A stretch of DNA of 42,859 nt from Allobosea sp. LC85. GTDB taxonomy: Bacteria > Pseudomonadota > Alphaproteobacteria > Rhizobiales > Beijerinckiaceae. A model generated the notes under the pieces. The model saw nothing but the letters and a program-made list of their open reading frames with translations. It did not search any database and had not been told where the DNA came from. The stretch covers positions 1-42,859 of the forward strand of contig NZ_JPKG01000068.1 in assembly GCF_000735605.1 (NCBI RefSeq), written 5' to 3'. The position numbers and the translations under genes were made by a program. Of this stretch, positions 16,568-24,449 are shown piece by piece (the stretch's first letter is position 1; each line of letters opens with the position of its first letter).

Positions 16568-17274
16568 TCGATATGGTCGACGGTTGCAACATCGGGCTTG
16601 GGCGGCCGCTCGACCATGATCACGGGAAGGCCGAGCCGACGCGCCGCCGTCAGCTTGCCGACCGTCGCCGGGCCGCCGGAATTCTTGGAGACGAGAATCT
16701 CGATGCCCTCCCGGCGCATCAGATCCTCCTCTTCATCGGCCTCGAAGGGGCCACGCTGCTGGATGACCTTAATGCCGTTGAGCGGCAGGCGGTCGCCGAT
16801 CGGCTCGATCACCCGGACGAGATAATGATGCTGCGGCGCATCGGCAAAGGCCGGCAGTTCCAGCCGTCCGACTGTCAGGAAGACGCGACGCGGCTGCTTG
16901 CCCAGCATCTCGACCGCAGCCGGAATGTTCGGCACCGAGCGCCAGCGATCCCCCGGCCGCGGCTTCCAGGATTCACGCCGAATCGCAATGATCGGCACAT
17001 TCTCGGCCTTGCAGGCGGCCTCCGCGTGGAACGGCATGATGGCCGCGAAGGGGTGCGTGGCATCGACCACGGCAACGACCCGGTTTTCTATGAGATAGTG
17101 CCGCAAGCCTTCGATTCCGCCGAAACCACCGACCCGCACCGGCAGATTGAGGGGTTTGGGATCGGAGGTATGCCCGGCCAGCGAGACGACCGCGCGGATT
17201 TCCGGCGCCTGGTCAGCAAGAAGCTGATCAAGCGCGACAGCTTCGCTGGTGCCGCCAAGGATCAGGACCGTCAT
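16510..17274 (-). CDS. cobK: Precorrin-6A reductase CobK
   Basis: CobK is the NADPH-dependent reductase from precorrin-6A to precorrin-6B. With the start at 17274 it has 254 aa, beginning MTVLILGGTSEAVAL, the usual family N-terminus. The frame is open to 17328, but the extra 18 residues lie in cobL and look unrelated. Other family blocks are VVDATHPFAA, RESWKPRPGDRW, VFLTVGRLEL, LVSKNSGG and MVERPPKP. Its ATG shares two bases with the divergent cobL ATG (CATG, 17272-17275), and its end overlaps cobJ. It is the only minus-strand gene between cobJ and cobM, so its promoter must lie inside cobL. Confidence 0.93.
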   Translation of the reverse strand: MTVLILGGTSEAVALDQLLADQAPEIRAVVSLAGHTSDPKPLNLPVRVGGFGGIEGLRHYLIENRVVAVVDATHPFAAIMPFHAEAACKAENVPIIAIRRESWKPRPGDRWRSVPNIPAAVEMLGKQPRRVFLTVGRLELPAFADAPQHHYLVRVIEPIGDRLPLNGIKVIQQRGPFEADEEEDLMRREGIEILVSKNSGGPATVGKLTAARRLGLPVIMVERPPKPDVATVDHIDQVLPWLVAQGIFVTERGV

Positions 17275-18532
17275 GACATTGTTTTCGCCTGAATCCGACG
17301 AACTGTCGAGGGCATCCGCCCCGGCCACCGAGCCCTGGCTCTGCCTCGTCGGGCTCGGAGAAGACGGCCGCGCCGGACTTTCGCAGGACGCTCTCGCCGC
17401 GCTCGAAGGCGCCGAGCTTGTCTATGGCGGCGCCCGGCATATCGCCCTGATCGGGCCGGTTTCGGGGGAGGCCGCGCCCTGGCCGCAGCCCTTCCGCAAT
17501 GCGCTGCCGCTGATCCTCTCGCAGCGAGGTCGCAAGGTCTGCGTGCTCGCCTCGGGCGACCCGTTCCATTACGGCATCGGCGCCAGCCTCGCCAAGGCGC
17601 TCGGCCCGGATGAGATGCGGATCTATCCGCAGCTCTCCTCCTTTGCGCTCGCCTGCAATCGGTTGCGCTGGTCACAGGAGGAATGCGGCCGCGTCTCGCT
17701 GCACGGTCGCGCGCTCGAACGCATCATTCCCTACCTGCAGCCGGGCCGGCGCGTGCTCGCTCTGTCCTGGGACGGTTCGACCCCCGGAAAACTGGCTGAG
17801 TTGATGAGTGCGCGCGGCTTTGGTGCCTCGCGGCTCGTGGTCCTCGAGGCACTCGGCGGTCCGCGCGAACGTATCCGCGAGTGCAAGGCGCAGGCGTTCG
17901 ATCTCGGCACGGTCGACCCGCTCAACCTGATCGCGCTCGATCTGGTCGCGGAACCCGAAGCGCGCATCCTGCCACTCGCCTCCGGGCTGGATGACGACTG
18001 GTTCGAGCATGACGGCCAGATCACCAAGGCCGATATCCGCGCGATCACGTTGTCCGCCTTGCGGCCCCGTGCGGGAGAACTGCTCTGGGATGTCGGTGCC
18101 GGCTCGGGCTCGGTCGGGCTCGAATGGTGCCTGCGCAATCCCGGCAACCAGACCATCGCGTTCGAGGCCAGGCCGGAGCGGGCCGCGCGGATCGCACGCA
18201 ACGGCTCGGCCCTCGGTGCGCTGCGTATCGAGGTCGCCATCGGTACGGCACCTGCGAGCCTTGCCGGCCGCCCGGCCCCGGACGCGATCTTCATCGGTGG
18301 CGGCATCACCGAGCCCGGAGTTTTCGAGGCTGCCTGGAGTGCGCTGAAGCCCGGCGGCCGCTTGGTCGCCAATGTGGTGACGCTGGAGGGCGAAGCGCGG
18401 CTTGCGGCGCTCTACGCCACCCATGGCGGCACATTGCGCCGGATCGGTCTCAGCCATCTCGACGCGGTCGGCAATATGCATGGCTGGCGCGCCGCGATGC
18501 CGGTGACACAGTGGCGGGTGGTGAAGCCGTGA
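17273..18532 (+). CDS. cobL: Precorrin-6Y C5,15-methyltransferase (decarboxylating) CobL
   Basis: CobL is a two-domain enzyme. The N-terminal CbiE-like tetrapyrrole methylase (LVGLGEDGRAGLS, ASGDPFHYGIGASL) methylates C5 and the C-terminal CbiT-like domain methylates C15 with loss of the acetate carboxyl. It is 419 aa from the ATG at 17273. The SAM motif DVGAGSG is at 273-279, followed by SVGLEW and later FIGGGITEPGV. AGGA lies 5 nt upstream of the ATG, within cobK codons. A TTG at 17279 is an alternative start. The stop overlaps the cobE GTG (GTGA). Confidence 0.93.
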   Translation: MTLFSPESDELSRASAPATEPWLCLVGLGEDGRAGLSQDALAALEGAELVYGGARHIALIGPVSGEAAPWPQPFRNALPLILSQRGRKVCVLASGDPFHYGIGASLAKALGPDEMRIYPQLSSFALACNRLRWSQEECGRVSLHGRALERIIPYLQPGRRVLALSWDGSTPGKLAELMSARGFGASRLVVLEALGGPRERIRECKAQAFDLGTVDPLNLIALDLVAEPEARILPLASGLDDDWFEHDGQITKADIRAITLSALRPRAGELLWDVGAGSGSVGLEWCLRNPGNQTIAFEARPERAARIARNGSALGALRIEVAIGTAPASLAGRPAPDAIFIGGGITEPGVFEAAWSALKPGGRLVANVVTLEGEARLAALYATHGGTLRRIGLSHLDAVGNMHGWRAAMPVTQWRVVKP

Positions 18533-18909
18533 TCGTCGCCGGGATCGGATTGCGCCCGGGCACCAGCGAGCCGGATATCCTCGCCTGCCTCGACCAGGCG
18601 CTCAGGCAAGCCGGCATAGTGCCGAGCGCGTTGCGGCTCGCCACCATCGCCAGCCGCGCGGGCGAGGCGGGACTCCTTGCAACGGCCCAGAGCCGCAACG
18701 CCGAACTCGTCGCGATTCCCGACGAGGCACTCAAGGGCTTTGAGGCCGCCTGCGCAACACGCTCGACCCGCATCGCCTCTCTCTACGGCGTCGGCTCCGT
18801 CGCGGAGGCGGCTGCGCTCGCTGCCGCCGGCCCGGGATCGGTGCTGATCCAGCCACGGATCGCCACCGCCCGCGTCACCTGCGCGCTGGCGCGGAGCGCC
18901 ACATCATGA
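18529..18909 (+). CDS. cobE: CobE, cobalamin biosynthesis protein (CbiG C-terminal-like)
   Basis: CobE is a small protein needed for B12 synthesis in P. denitrificans; it resembles the C-terminal domain of CbiG. The start is GTG at 18529, overlapping the cobL TGA, and gives 126 aa: IVAGIGLRPGTSEPDI at the N-terminus, LATIASRAGEAGL, and SLYGVGSVAEAAALAAAG near the end. The longer reading frame extending back to 18124 lies within cobL and is spurious. The end overlaps cobM by ATGA. Its biochemical role is not fixed by sequence. Confidence 0.88.
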   Translation: MIVAGIGLRPGTSEPDILACLDQALRQAGIVPSALRLATIASRAGEAGLLATAQSRNAELVAIPDEALKGFEAACATRSTRIASLYGVGSVAEAAALAAAGPGSVLIQPRIATARVTCALARSATS

Positions 18910-19673
18910 CCGTCCATTTCATTGGCGCCGGCCCGGGCGCCGCCGACCTCATCACCCTTCGCGGGCGCGACCTGATCGCCGCCTGCCCGGTCTGCCTCTA
19001 TGCCGGCTCGCTGATCCCGCGCCCGATGCTCGACTGGTGTCCACCGGGTGCGCGCATCGTCGACACCGCCCCGCTTGATCTCGACGCGCTCATCGCCGAG
19101 ATGCAGGCCGCTCATGCAGCCGGTCAGGACGTGGCCCGGCTGCATTCGGGCGATCTCTCGATCTGGAGCGCCTGCGGCGAACAGATGCGCCGGCTCGACG
19201 CGCTCGGCATCCCCTTTACGGTCACGCCGGGCGTGCCGGCCTTCGCCGCGGCGGCAGCGACGCTGAAGCGTGAATTGACGCTGCCCGGTGTCGCGCAATC
19301 CCTGGTTCTGACACGCACTTCAGGCCGCGCCTCGGCCATGCCGGAGCGCGAAAGGCTCGCGACCTTCGCGGCCTCGGGCACGACGCTGGCGATCCATCTC
19401 TCGATCCACGTGATCGGACAGGTCGCCGCCGAACTGACGCCGCTCTACGGAGCCGATTGCCCCGTCGCTGTCGTCTTCCGCGCCTCCTGGCCGGACGAGC
19501 GCGTGCTGTGCGGGACGCTCAGTTCGATCGCGGCAGAGGTCCAGGACTCGGGGTTGGAGCGGACCGCGCTGATCCTCGTCGGCCCTGCGCTCGGCTCGCA
19601 GGATTTTGACGAAAGCGCACTGTATTCCGCAGGCTACGACCGGCGCTTCCGGCCGAGCGGCGGTGGCATGTGA
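18906..19673 (+). CDS. cobM: Precorrin-4 C11-methyltransferase CobM
   Basis: CobM methylates precorrin-4 at C11 to precorrin-5. It is 255 aa long. Family blocks are FIGAGPGAADLITLRG, CLYAGSLIP, ARLHSGDLSIWSACGEQMRRL, TPGVPAFAAAAATL and LTRTSGRASAMPE. It is translationally coupled to cobE through ATGA (18906-18909). It ends 11 bp from the convergent cbiD stop, with no hairpin between the two. Confidence 0.95.
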   Translation: MTVHFIGAGPGAADLITLRGRDLIAACPVCLYAGSLIPRPMLDWCPPGARIVDTAPLDLDALIAEMQAAHAAGQDVARLHSGDLSIWSACGEQMRRLDALGIPFTVTPGVPAFAAAAATLKRELTLPGVAQSLVLTRTSGRASAMPERERLATFAASGTTLAIHLSIHVIGQVAAELTPLYGADCPVAVVFRASWPDERVLCGTLSSIAAEVQDSGLERTALILVGPALGSQDFDESALYSAGYDRRFRPSGGGM

Positions 19674-19684
19674 CGCGGTCGGAT

Positions 19685-20800
19685 TCACCCCACCTGGCGG
19701 AATGGCGTCCGCGCCAGAAGGCCGCCGGTGCGATCGAAGATCGCGATCTCCAGCTCACTGTCCGGCACGCCGAAGGAATGCACAGCGTTCACCCAGGCGT
19801 GCCGCGCGACGGTTTCGGCCAGCGGCAGCCCCTCGGCCTGGGCACGTTGCAACACTTCGAGCGCCGTATTGGCCTCGGGCACCCAGGCTGCCAGGTGCTC
19901 GCCGCCGCCCGCCTCCAGAATTCGCGCCGCCAGCCAGGCGAAATCGACTGGACCCGCGCGCGAGTGCAGGTCGAGCATGCCCTGCCCGAGCTTGACCATC
20001 TTGGCGAAGCCGCCGGCGACCGTGACGCGGCGGACCGGGTGGCGCCGCAGGTATTTCAGCATGCCGCCGGCGAAATCCCCCATGTCGATCAGGGCCTGCT
20101 CCGACAGGCCATGAAGACGCTGGACGGCGGCTTCGGAGGTCGAGCCGGTGGCGCCCGCGACATGGGTCAGGCCCGTTGCGCGTGCGACATCGATGCCGCG
20201 ATGGATCGAATGAATCCAGGCAGCGCACGAAAAGGGAATGACGATTCCGGTCGTGCCGAGGATCGAGAGCCCGCCAACGATGCCGAGGCGCGGGTTCATG
20301 GTCTTTCGGGCGATGGCCTCGCCGCCAGGGATCGCGATGGTCACGGTGACGTCGCGCGGACCGCTCGTCGCCGCGATCGCCTCCGTCAGGGCCTGCCGGA
20401 TCATCTCGCGCGGCATCGGGTTGATGGCGGGCTCGCCGACAGGCAGTGGCAGGCCGGGCAAGGTGACGGTGCCGACACCCTCCCCGGCGCGGAAAACGAT
20501 GCCCGCGCCGGCCAGGGCCGGGCCGACCTGAGCAACCACCAGCGCGCCATGCGTCACGTCGGGGTCGTCACCCGCATCCTTGACGATGCCGGCCTCGGCG
20601 CCCTCTGCCAGCTTGGCCTGACGAGCCAAGGCAAAGGCCGGCCGCTGGCCGCCCGGCAGCGTGATCTCGACGGGATCGAGAAACGCACCGGTCACCCAAC
20701 CGCAATAGGCGGATTTGGCGGCGGCGGCGGCGCAGGCGCCCGTCGTCCAGCCGCGTCGCAATTCGCCTTGAGGTCGCATCTCATCCATGAGCGCCTGCAT
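19685..20800 (-). CDS. cbiD: CbiD, C1-methyltransferase of the corrin ring (precorrin-5B / cobalt-precorrin-5B)
   Basis: CbiD is the methylase that places the C1 methyl in the anaerobic pathway, working on the cobalt-precorrin. Here it takes the place of CobF in an otherwise aerobic gene set. The protein is 371 aa. Characteristic blocks are LRRGWTTGACAAAAAKSAY, GDDPDVTHG, GVGTVTLPGL, NPMPREMI, NPRLGIVGGLSILGTTGIV (split: NPRLGIVGG, GTTGIV) and GGFAKMVKLGQG. Several Met codons could be the start: 20800, 20788 (weak AGG 5 nt upstream) and 20779. I keep the longest. It is convergent with cobM and divergent from cobB (44 bp apart). Confidence 0.92.
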   Translation of the reverse strand: MQALMDEMRPQGELRRGWTTGACAAAAAKSAYCGWVTGAFLDPVEITLPGGQRPAFALARQAKLAEGAEAGIVKDAGDDPDVTHGALVVAQVGPALAGAGIVFRAGEGVGTVTLPGLPLPVGEPAINPMPREMIRQALTEAIAATSGPRDVTVTIAIPGGEAIARKTMNPRLGIVGGLSILGTTGIVIPFSCAAWIHSIHRGIDVARATGLTHVAGATGSTSEAAVQRLHGLSEQALIDMGDFAGGMLKYLRRHPVRRVTVAGGFAKMVKLGQGMLDLHSRAGPVDFAWLAARILEAGGGEHLAAWVPEANTALEVLQRAQAEGLPLAETVARHAWVNAVHSFGVPDSELEIAIFDRTGGLLARTPFRQVG

Positions 20801-20844
20801 AGCGTAGCAAGAAGGGGCCGTCAGGGGCCTGAGGAGATCATCGC

Positions 20845-22173
20845 ATGAGCGGAAAAGGCCTCCTCATCGCCGCACCGCGCTCCGGCTCGGGCAAGACGAC
20901 GATCACGCTCGGCCTGCAACGGGCGCTGCTGAAACGAGGGCTGACCGTGCGCGGGCTGAAATGCGGGCCGGACTATATCGACCCCGCCTTCCACGCAGCC
21001 GCAACCGGCGCGCCGAGCGCCAATCTCGACAGTTTTGCGATGCCGGACGCCTTGCTCGGCCAGATCGCAGGTGAGGCTGCAGAGGCCGCCGACATCGTCG
21101 TCGCGGAGGGCTCGATGGGCCTGTTCGACGGTGTGCCCGGCGAGATGGGGCACACGGGCGCGAGCGCCGATATCGCGGCCTTCTGCGGCTGGCCGGTCGT
21201 GCTGGTCGTCGATGTCTCCGGCCAGGCCCAGTCGGCCGGCGCCGTGGCTCTCGGCTGCATGCGCTATGACGAGCGCATCCGTGTCGTGGGCGTGATCCTC
21301 AACAAGGTGGCAAGCGAACGCCATCGCCGGCTTGCCTCGGCCGGCATGGAGCGGATCGGGCTGCCCGTGCTCGGCGCCCTGCCGCGCGAGGCAAGCCTGA
21401 TCCTGCCGGAGCGCCATCTCGGCCTTGTGCAAGCCGGCGAGACCGAGGATCTGCATGCCCGGCTCGACGCGCTCGCGGACGCAATCTCAGCTGCGATCGA
21501 CCTCGATGCGATACTTGCCGCGGCCGAGCCGACCAACCTCCCAGCGACCCGGCATAGTGCTCCGGCCCTGCCCGCCCCGGGACGCCGCATTGCCATCGCC
21601 CGCGATGCCGCCTTCAGCTTCGTCTATCCCCATGTCGAAACCGGCTGGCGCGCGACCGGCGCCGCACTCGTTCCCTTCTCGCCGCTCGCCGACGAGCCGC
21701 CGCCCGAGAATTGCGACAGCTGCTGGCTGCCGGGCGGCTACCCGGAACTTCATCCCGGCCGGATTGCCGGCGCCAGTCGCTTCCTGACGGGCCTGCGCCA
21801 CTTCGCCGAGACCCGGCCTGTCCATGGCGAGTGCGGCGGCTACATGGTCCTTGGCCGAACGCTGATCGATGCCGACGGCACCGCCCATGCCATGGCGAAC
21901 CTGCTCTCGGTCGAGACCAGCTTCGCGAAGCGCAAGATGAATCTTGGCTACCGCCGCGCGGTGCTCCAGGCGAACGGCCCGCTCGGTTCGGCCGGGCAGG
22001 GGCTGACCGGGCACGAATTCCACTATGCGACGATCGCTTCTGTCGGCGATGACGCGCCCTTCGCGATGGTGACCGATCCGCATGGCTCGGCTCCGGTCCC
22101 CGCTGGCGGCCGGCGGGGCCTCGTGACCGGCTCCTTCTTCCACGCCATCGCCCGCATCAGCGCGCAACCATGA
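20845..22173 (+). CDS. cobB: (Hydrogeno)byrinic acid a,c-diamide synthase CobB
   Basis: CobB amidates the a and c side chains using glutamine and ATP. It is 442 aa long. The N-terminal P-loop is APRSGSGKTTIT (residues ~9-20), then CGPDYIDPAFH, NLDSF, EGSMGLFDG and GVILNKV. The C-terminal class I-type glutaminase carries the nucleophile C330 in HGECGGYMVLG. GAGGAGA sits 9 nt before the ATG. It overlaps bluB by ATGA. In the aerobic route its product is the substrate of CobN, so its position beside the chelatase operon makes pathway sense. Confidence 0.94.
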   Translation: MSGKGLLIAAPRSGSGKTTITLGLQRALLKRGLTVRGLKCGPDYIDPAFHAAATGAPSANLDSFAMPDALLGQIAGEAAEAADIVVAEGSMGLFDGVPGEMGHTGASADIAAFCGWPVVLVVDVSGQAQSAGAVALGCMRYDERIRVVGVILNKVASERHRRLASAGMERIGLPVLGALPREASLILPERHLGLVQAGETEDLHARLDALADAISAAIDLDAILAAAEPTNLPATRHSAPALPAPGRRIAIARDAAFSFVYPHVETGWRATGAALVPFSPLADEPPPENCDSCWLPGGYPELHPGRIAGASRFLTGLRHFAETRPVHGECGGYMVLGRTLIDADGTAHAMANLLSVETSFAKRKMNLGYRRAVLQANGPLGSAGQGLTGHEFHYATIASVGDDAPFAMVTDPHGSAPVPAGGRRGLVTGSFFHAIARISAQP

Positions 22174-22793
22174 GCGCGCCCCCGGTCTTCGACGAGGCCT
22201 TTGCGGCGCAGTTCGAGGCGCTGCTCGCCTGGCGACGCGATGTACGCCGCTTCCGGCCGGAGCCGGTGCCCGAAGCATTATTGGCGCATCTCTTGAAGCT
22301 GACCGAACTCTCACCCTCGGTCGGCCATTCGCAGCCCTGGCGCTGGCTCCGGATCACGGACACAGGACAACGTGCAGCGGTCCAGGCCAGTTTCGCGCAC
22401 TGCAACGCCGAGGCGCTCAGTGACTATGGCGGTGAACGAGGCCGGCTCTATGCCAGCCTCAAGCTCGAAGGCCTGCGCGAAGCCCCCGAGCAGTTTGCCG
22501 TGTTCTGCGACCACGGCACGGAGCAAGGCCACGGGCTCGGCCGGCGCACCATGCCGGAGATGCTCGATTATTCCGTGGTCGCAGCGATCACGCAGTTCTG
22601 GCTGGCGGCGCGCATGCATGGCATCGGCGTCGGCTGGGTCTCGATCCTCGAACCCGAGGCGATCGCGGCTGCGCTCGGCGTACCCCGGCAGTGGAAGCTG
22701 ATCGCCTGGCTCTGCGTCGGCTATCCGCAAGAAGAGCATGCCGATGCGGAGTTGATCCGGCATGGCTGGGAAATCGGGAAGGGCCGCGGCTGA
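22170..22793 (+). CDS. bluB: 5,6-dimethylbenzimidazole synthase BluB
   Basis: BluB cleaves FMNH2 with O2 to make 5,6-dimethylbenzimidazole, the lower ligand of cobalamin. The 207-aa protein has the flavin-destructase/nitroreductase-like fold: WRRDVRRFRPEPV, LTELSPSVGHSQPWRW, FCDHGTEQGHGLGRRTMPEMLDYSVVAAI (split in family alignments), and IGVGWVSILEP. It is translationally coupled to cobB. With CobG it shows that the organism makes true cobalamin aerobically. Repeat A copy 3 and a GC hairpin follow the stop. Confidence 0.94.
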   Translation: MSAPPVFDEAFAAQFEALLAWRRDVRRFRPEPVPEALLAHLLKLTELSPSVGHSQPWRWLRITDTGQRAAVQASFAHCNAEALSDYGGERGRLYASLKLEGLREAPEQFAVFCDHGTEQGHGLGRRTMPEMLDYSVVAAITQFWLAARMHGIGVGWVSILEPEAIAAALGVPRQWKLIAWLCVGYPQEEHADAELIRHGWEIGKGRG

Positions 22794-22824
22794 GACCTCA
22801 TTGCGGGTCCAGCACAGCGATCCA

Positions 22825-22842
22825 GGGCGGCATGCGCCGCCC
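22825..22842. terminator. GC-rich hairpin between convergent bluB and scoB
   Basis: Perfect arms GGGCGGC (22825-22831) and GCCGCCC (22836-22842) flank ATGC. CCCGGGATGACGG follows, a block also found in the livK-livH palindrome. There is no T tract, so a terminator role is tentative. Confidence 0.4.
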
Positions 22843-22862
22843 CGGGATGACGGGGACGCTGG

Positions 22863-22928
22863 TTAAAGCATCGGCCCGAAAAGTGGATTGCGGTTTTCGG
22901 GAAAGCCGATGCAAACCCAGAAGGTTAG
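22863..22928 (+). repeat. Palindromic intergenic repeat, family A, copy 3
   Basis: TAAAGCATCGGCCCGAAAAG and the matching right arm TTTTCGGGAAAGCCGATGC are nearly identical to copies 1 and 2. The last bases (AAGGTTAGA) overlap the scoB stop codon (TTA at 22925-22927 on the plus strand). As in the other two copies, it lies between convergent genes, here bluB and scoB. The second palindromic half seen in copies 1 and 2 is absent. Confidence 0.85.
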
Positions 22929-23581
22929 ACCGCGACCTTGAACCTGGCCTGGGTCTTGGCCTTGATCTCGTCCAGCGAAACGCCGTCCGCCAGCTCGATC
23001 AGGGTCATGCCGCCGCCATTCGCCTTGTCCACGGCGAAGACACCGAGATCGGTGATCACCATGTCGACGACCCCGGCGCCGGTCAGCGGCAGGTCGCAGG
23101 CCTCGAGCAGTTTTGCCGATTCCGAGCCGTCCTTGTTCCTGGCGACATGCTCCATCACCACGACGACCTTCTTGACACCGGCAACGAGATCCATCGCGCC
23201 GCCCATGCCCTTCACCATCTTGCCAGGGATCATCCAATTGGCGAGATCGCCGTTCTCGGCCACCTGCATGGCGCCGAGGATCGACAGATCGATATGGCCG
23301 CCACGGATCATGCCGAAGGAATCCGCCGAGGAGAAATAGCTCGTCGTCGGCAGTTCGGTGATGGTCTGCTTTCCGGCATTGATCAGGTCGGGGTCCTCCT
23401 CGCCCTCATAGGGGAAGGGGCCCATGCCGAGCATGCCGTTCTCCGACTGGAGTTGCACGCTCATGCCGGCGGGGATGTAGTTCGAGACCAGCGTCGGGAT
23501 GCCGATACCGAGATTGACGTAGAAACCGTCCTGCAGCTCCCTGGCGGCGCGGGCGGCCATCTGCTCACGTGTCCAAGCCAT
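22925..23581 (-). CDS. scoB: 3-oxoacid CoA-transferase subunit B
   Basis: This is the beta subunit of a succinyl-CoA:3-oxoacid CoA-transferase (acetoacetate or 3-oxoadipate type). The start at 23581 gives 218 aa (MAWTREQMAARAARELQDGF), with GAGGAG 9 nt upstream. The frame open to 23656 overlaps scoA. The catalytic glutamate is E47 in QSENGMLGMGPFP, preceded by VNLGIGIPTLV; GGHIDLSILGAMQV and KGMGGAMDLV follow. It is translated 13 bp after scoA. The substrate cannot be fixed: ketone-body use, polyhydroxybutyrate turnover or the beta-ketoadipate path are all possible. Confidence 0.92.
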   Translation of the reverse strand: MAWTREQMAARAARELQDGFYVNLGIGIPTLVSNYIPAGMSVQLQSENGMLGMGPFPYEGEEDPDLINAGKQTITELPTTSYFSSADSFGMIRGGHIDLSILGAMQVAENGDLANWMIPGKMVKGMGGAMDLVAGVKKVVVVMEHVARNKDGSESAKLLEACDLPLTGAGVVDMVITDLGVFAVDKANGGGMTLIELADGVSLDEIKAKTQARFKVAV

Positions 23582-23594
23582 GGTCGTTGTCTCC

Positions 23595-24302
23595 TCAAAC
23601 CGTCGGACGGGGACGGGTGGTGCGCTGCTCGATGCGCTTGACCGGGTTCGGCACATGCACGATGCGCTTCACGAAAATGCCGGGCGTGTGCATGTGATCG
23701 GGATCGATCTCGCCGGCCGGCACAAGGTGCTCGACCTCTGCGACCGTGAAACGCGAGGCGCTCGCCATCATCGGATTGAAGTTCCGCGCCGTCTTTCGAT
23801 AGACGAGGTTGCCCTCGGTATCGCCCTTCCAGGCATGAACGATCGAAATATCGGCGAAGAGGCCACGCTCCATGATGTAGCGCTCGCCATTGAACTCTCG
23901 CTCCTCCTTGCCCTCGGCGATCAGCGTGCCGACACCGGTCTTGGTGAAGAAGGCGGGAATGCCGGCACCGCCAGCGCGGATCCGTTCGGCAAGCGTGCCC
24001 TGCGGCGTGAATTCGAGCTCGAGTTCACCGGCCAGGTATTGCTGGGCGAAAAGCTTGTTCTCGCCGACATAGGAACTGATCATCTTCTTGATCTGGCGGG
24101 TTTCGAGCAGCAGACCGAGCCCCGCGCCGTCGACGCCGGCGTTGTTGGAGATAAAGGTCAGGTTCTTGGCGCCGGTTTCGCGGATCGCCTCGATTAGAGT
24201 ATCGGGAATACCGCAGAGGCCGAAGCCGCCGGCCATGATCGTCATTCCGTCCTTGACGATGCCGGCGAGCGCCGCCTTTGCGTCGGGGTAGACCTTCTTC
24301 AT
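23595..24302 (-). CDS. scoA: 3-oxoacid CoA-transferase subunit A
   Basis: The alpha subunit pairs with ScoB to move CoA between succinyl-CoA and a 3-oxo acid. The start at 24302 gives 235 aa (MKKVYPDAKAALAGIVKDG), with AAAGG 7 nt upstream; the open frame to 24368 adds an unrelated 22 residues. Blocks typical of the family are MAGGFGLCGIPDTLIEAI, FISNNAGVDGAGLGLLL (split) and KMISSYVGENK, then ELELTPQGT-like ELEFTPQGTLAERIRAGG. scoA-scoB form an operon and lie downstream of the molybdenum hydroxylase genes on the same strand, separated by a hairpin at 24386-24419. Confidence 0.92.
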   Translation of the reverse strand: MKKVYPDAKAALAGIVKDGMTIMAGGFGLCGIPDTLIEAIRETGAKNLTFISNNAGVDGAGLGLLLETRQIKKMISSYVGENKLFAQQYLAGELELEFTPQGTLAERIRAGGAGIPAFFTKTGVGTLIAEGKEEREFNGERYIMERGLFADISIVHAWKGDTEGNLVYRKTARNFNPMMASASRFTVAEVEHLVPAGEIDPDHMHTPGIFVKRIVHVPNPVKRIEQRTTRPRPTV

Positions 24303-24385
24303 CGCGATGCCTTTGCCGCTGGGATCAGGAGGAGAGGAGCGTTCCTCCCAAGGACTAGCCGAGCCCATGGTGCAGTTGCAACATG

Positions 24386-24419
24386 GGCGAAGGCGCGGGC
24401 GGGAATGCGTGCCTTCGCC
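24386..24419 (-). terminator. Hairpin after the molybdenum hydroxylase-cytochrome operon
   Basis: Perfect 9-bp arms GGCGAAGGC (24386-24394) and GCCTTCGCC (24411-24419) lie 30 bp beyond the cytochrome stop. No U run follows on the minus strand, so it could be a processing or stabilising hairpin instead of an intrinsic terminator. Confidence 0.45.
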
Positions 24420-24449
24420 TGTACCCGAGACGAGAGGGAAGGAGCCGCG

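Noticed and set aside
19670..20848. 392-aa plus-strand open frame
   Set aside because: Antisense to cbiD; it would join cobM to cobB but has no recognisable protein features.
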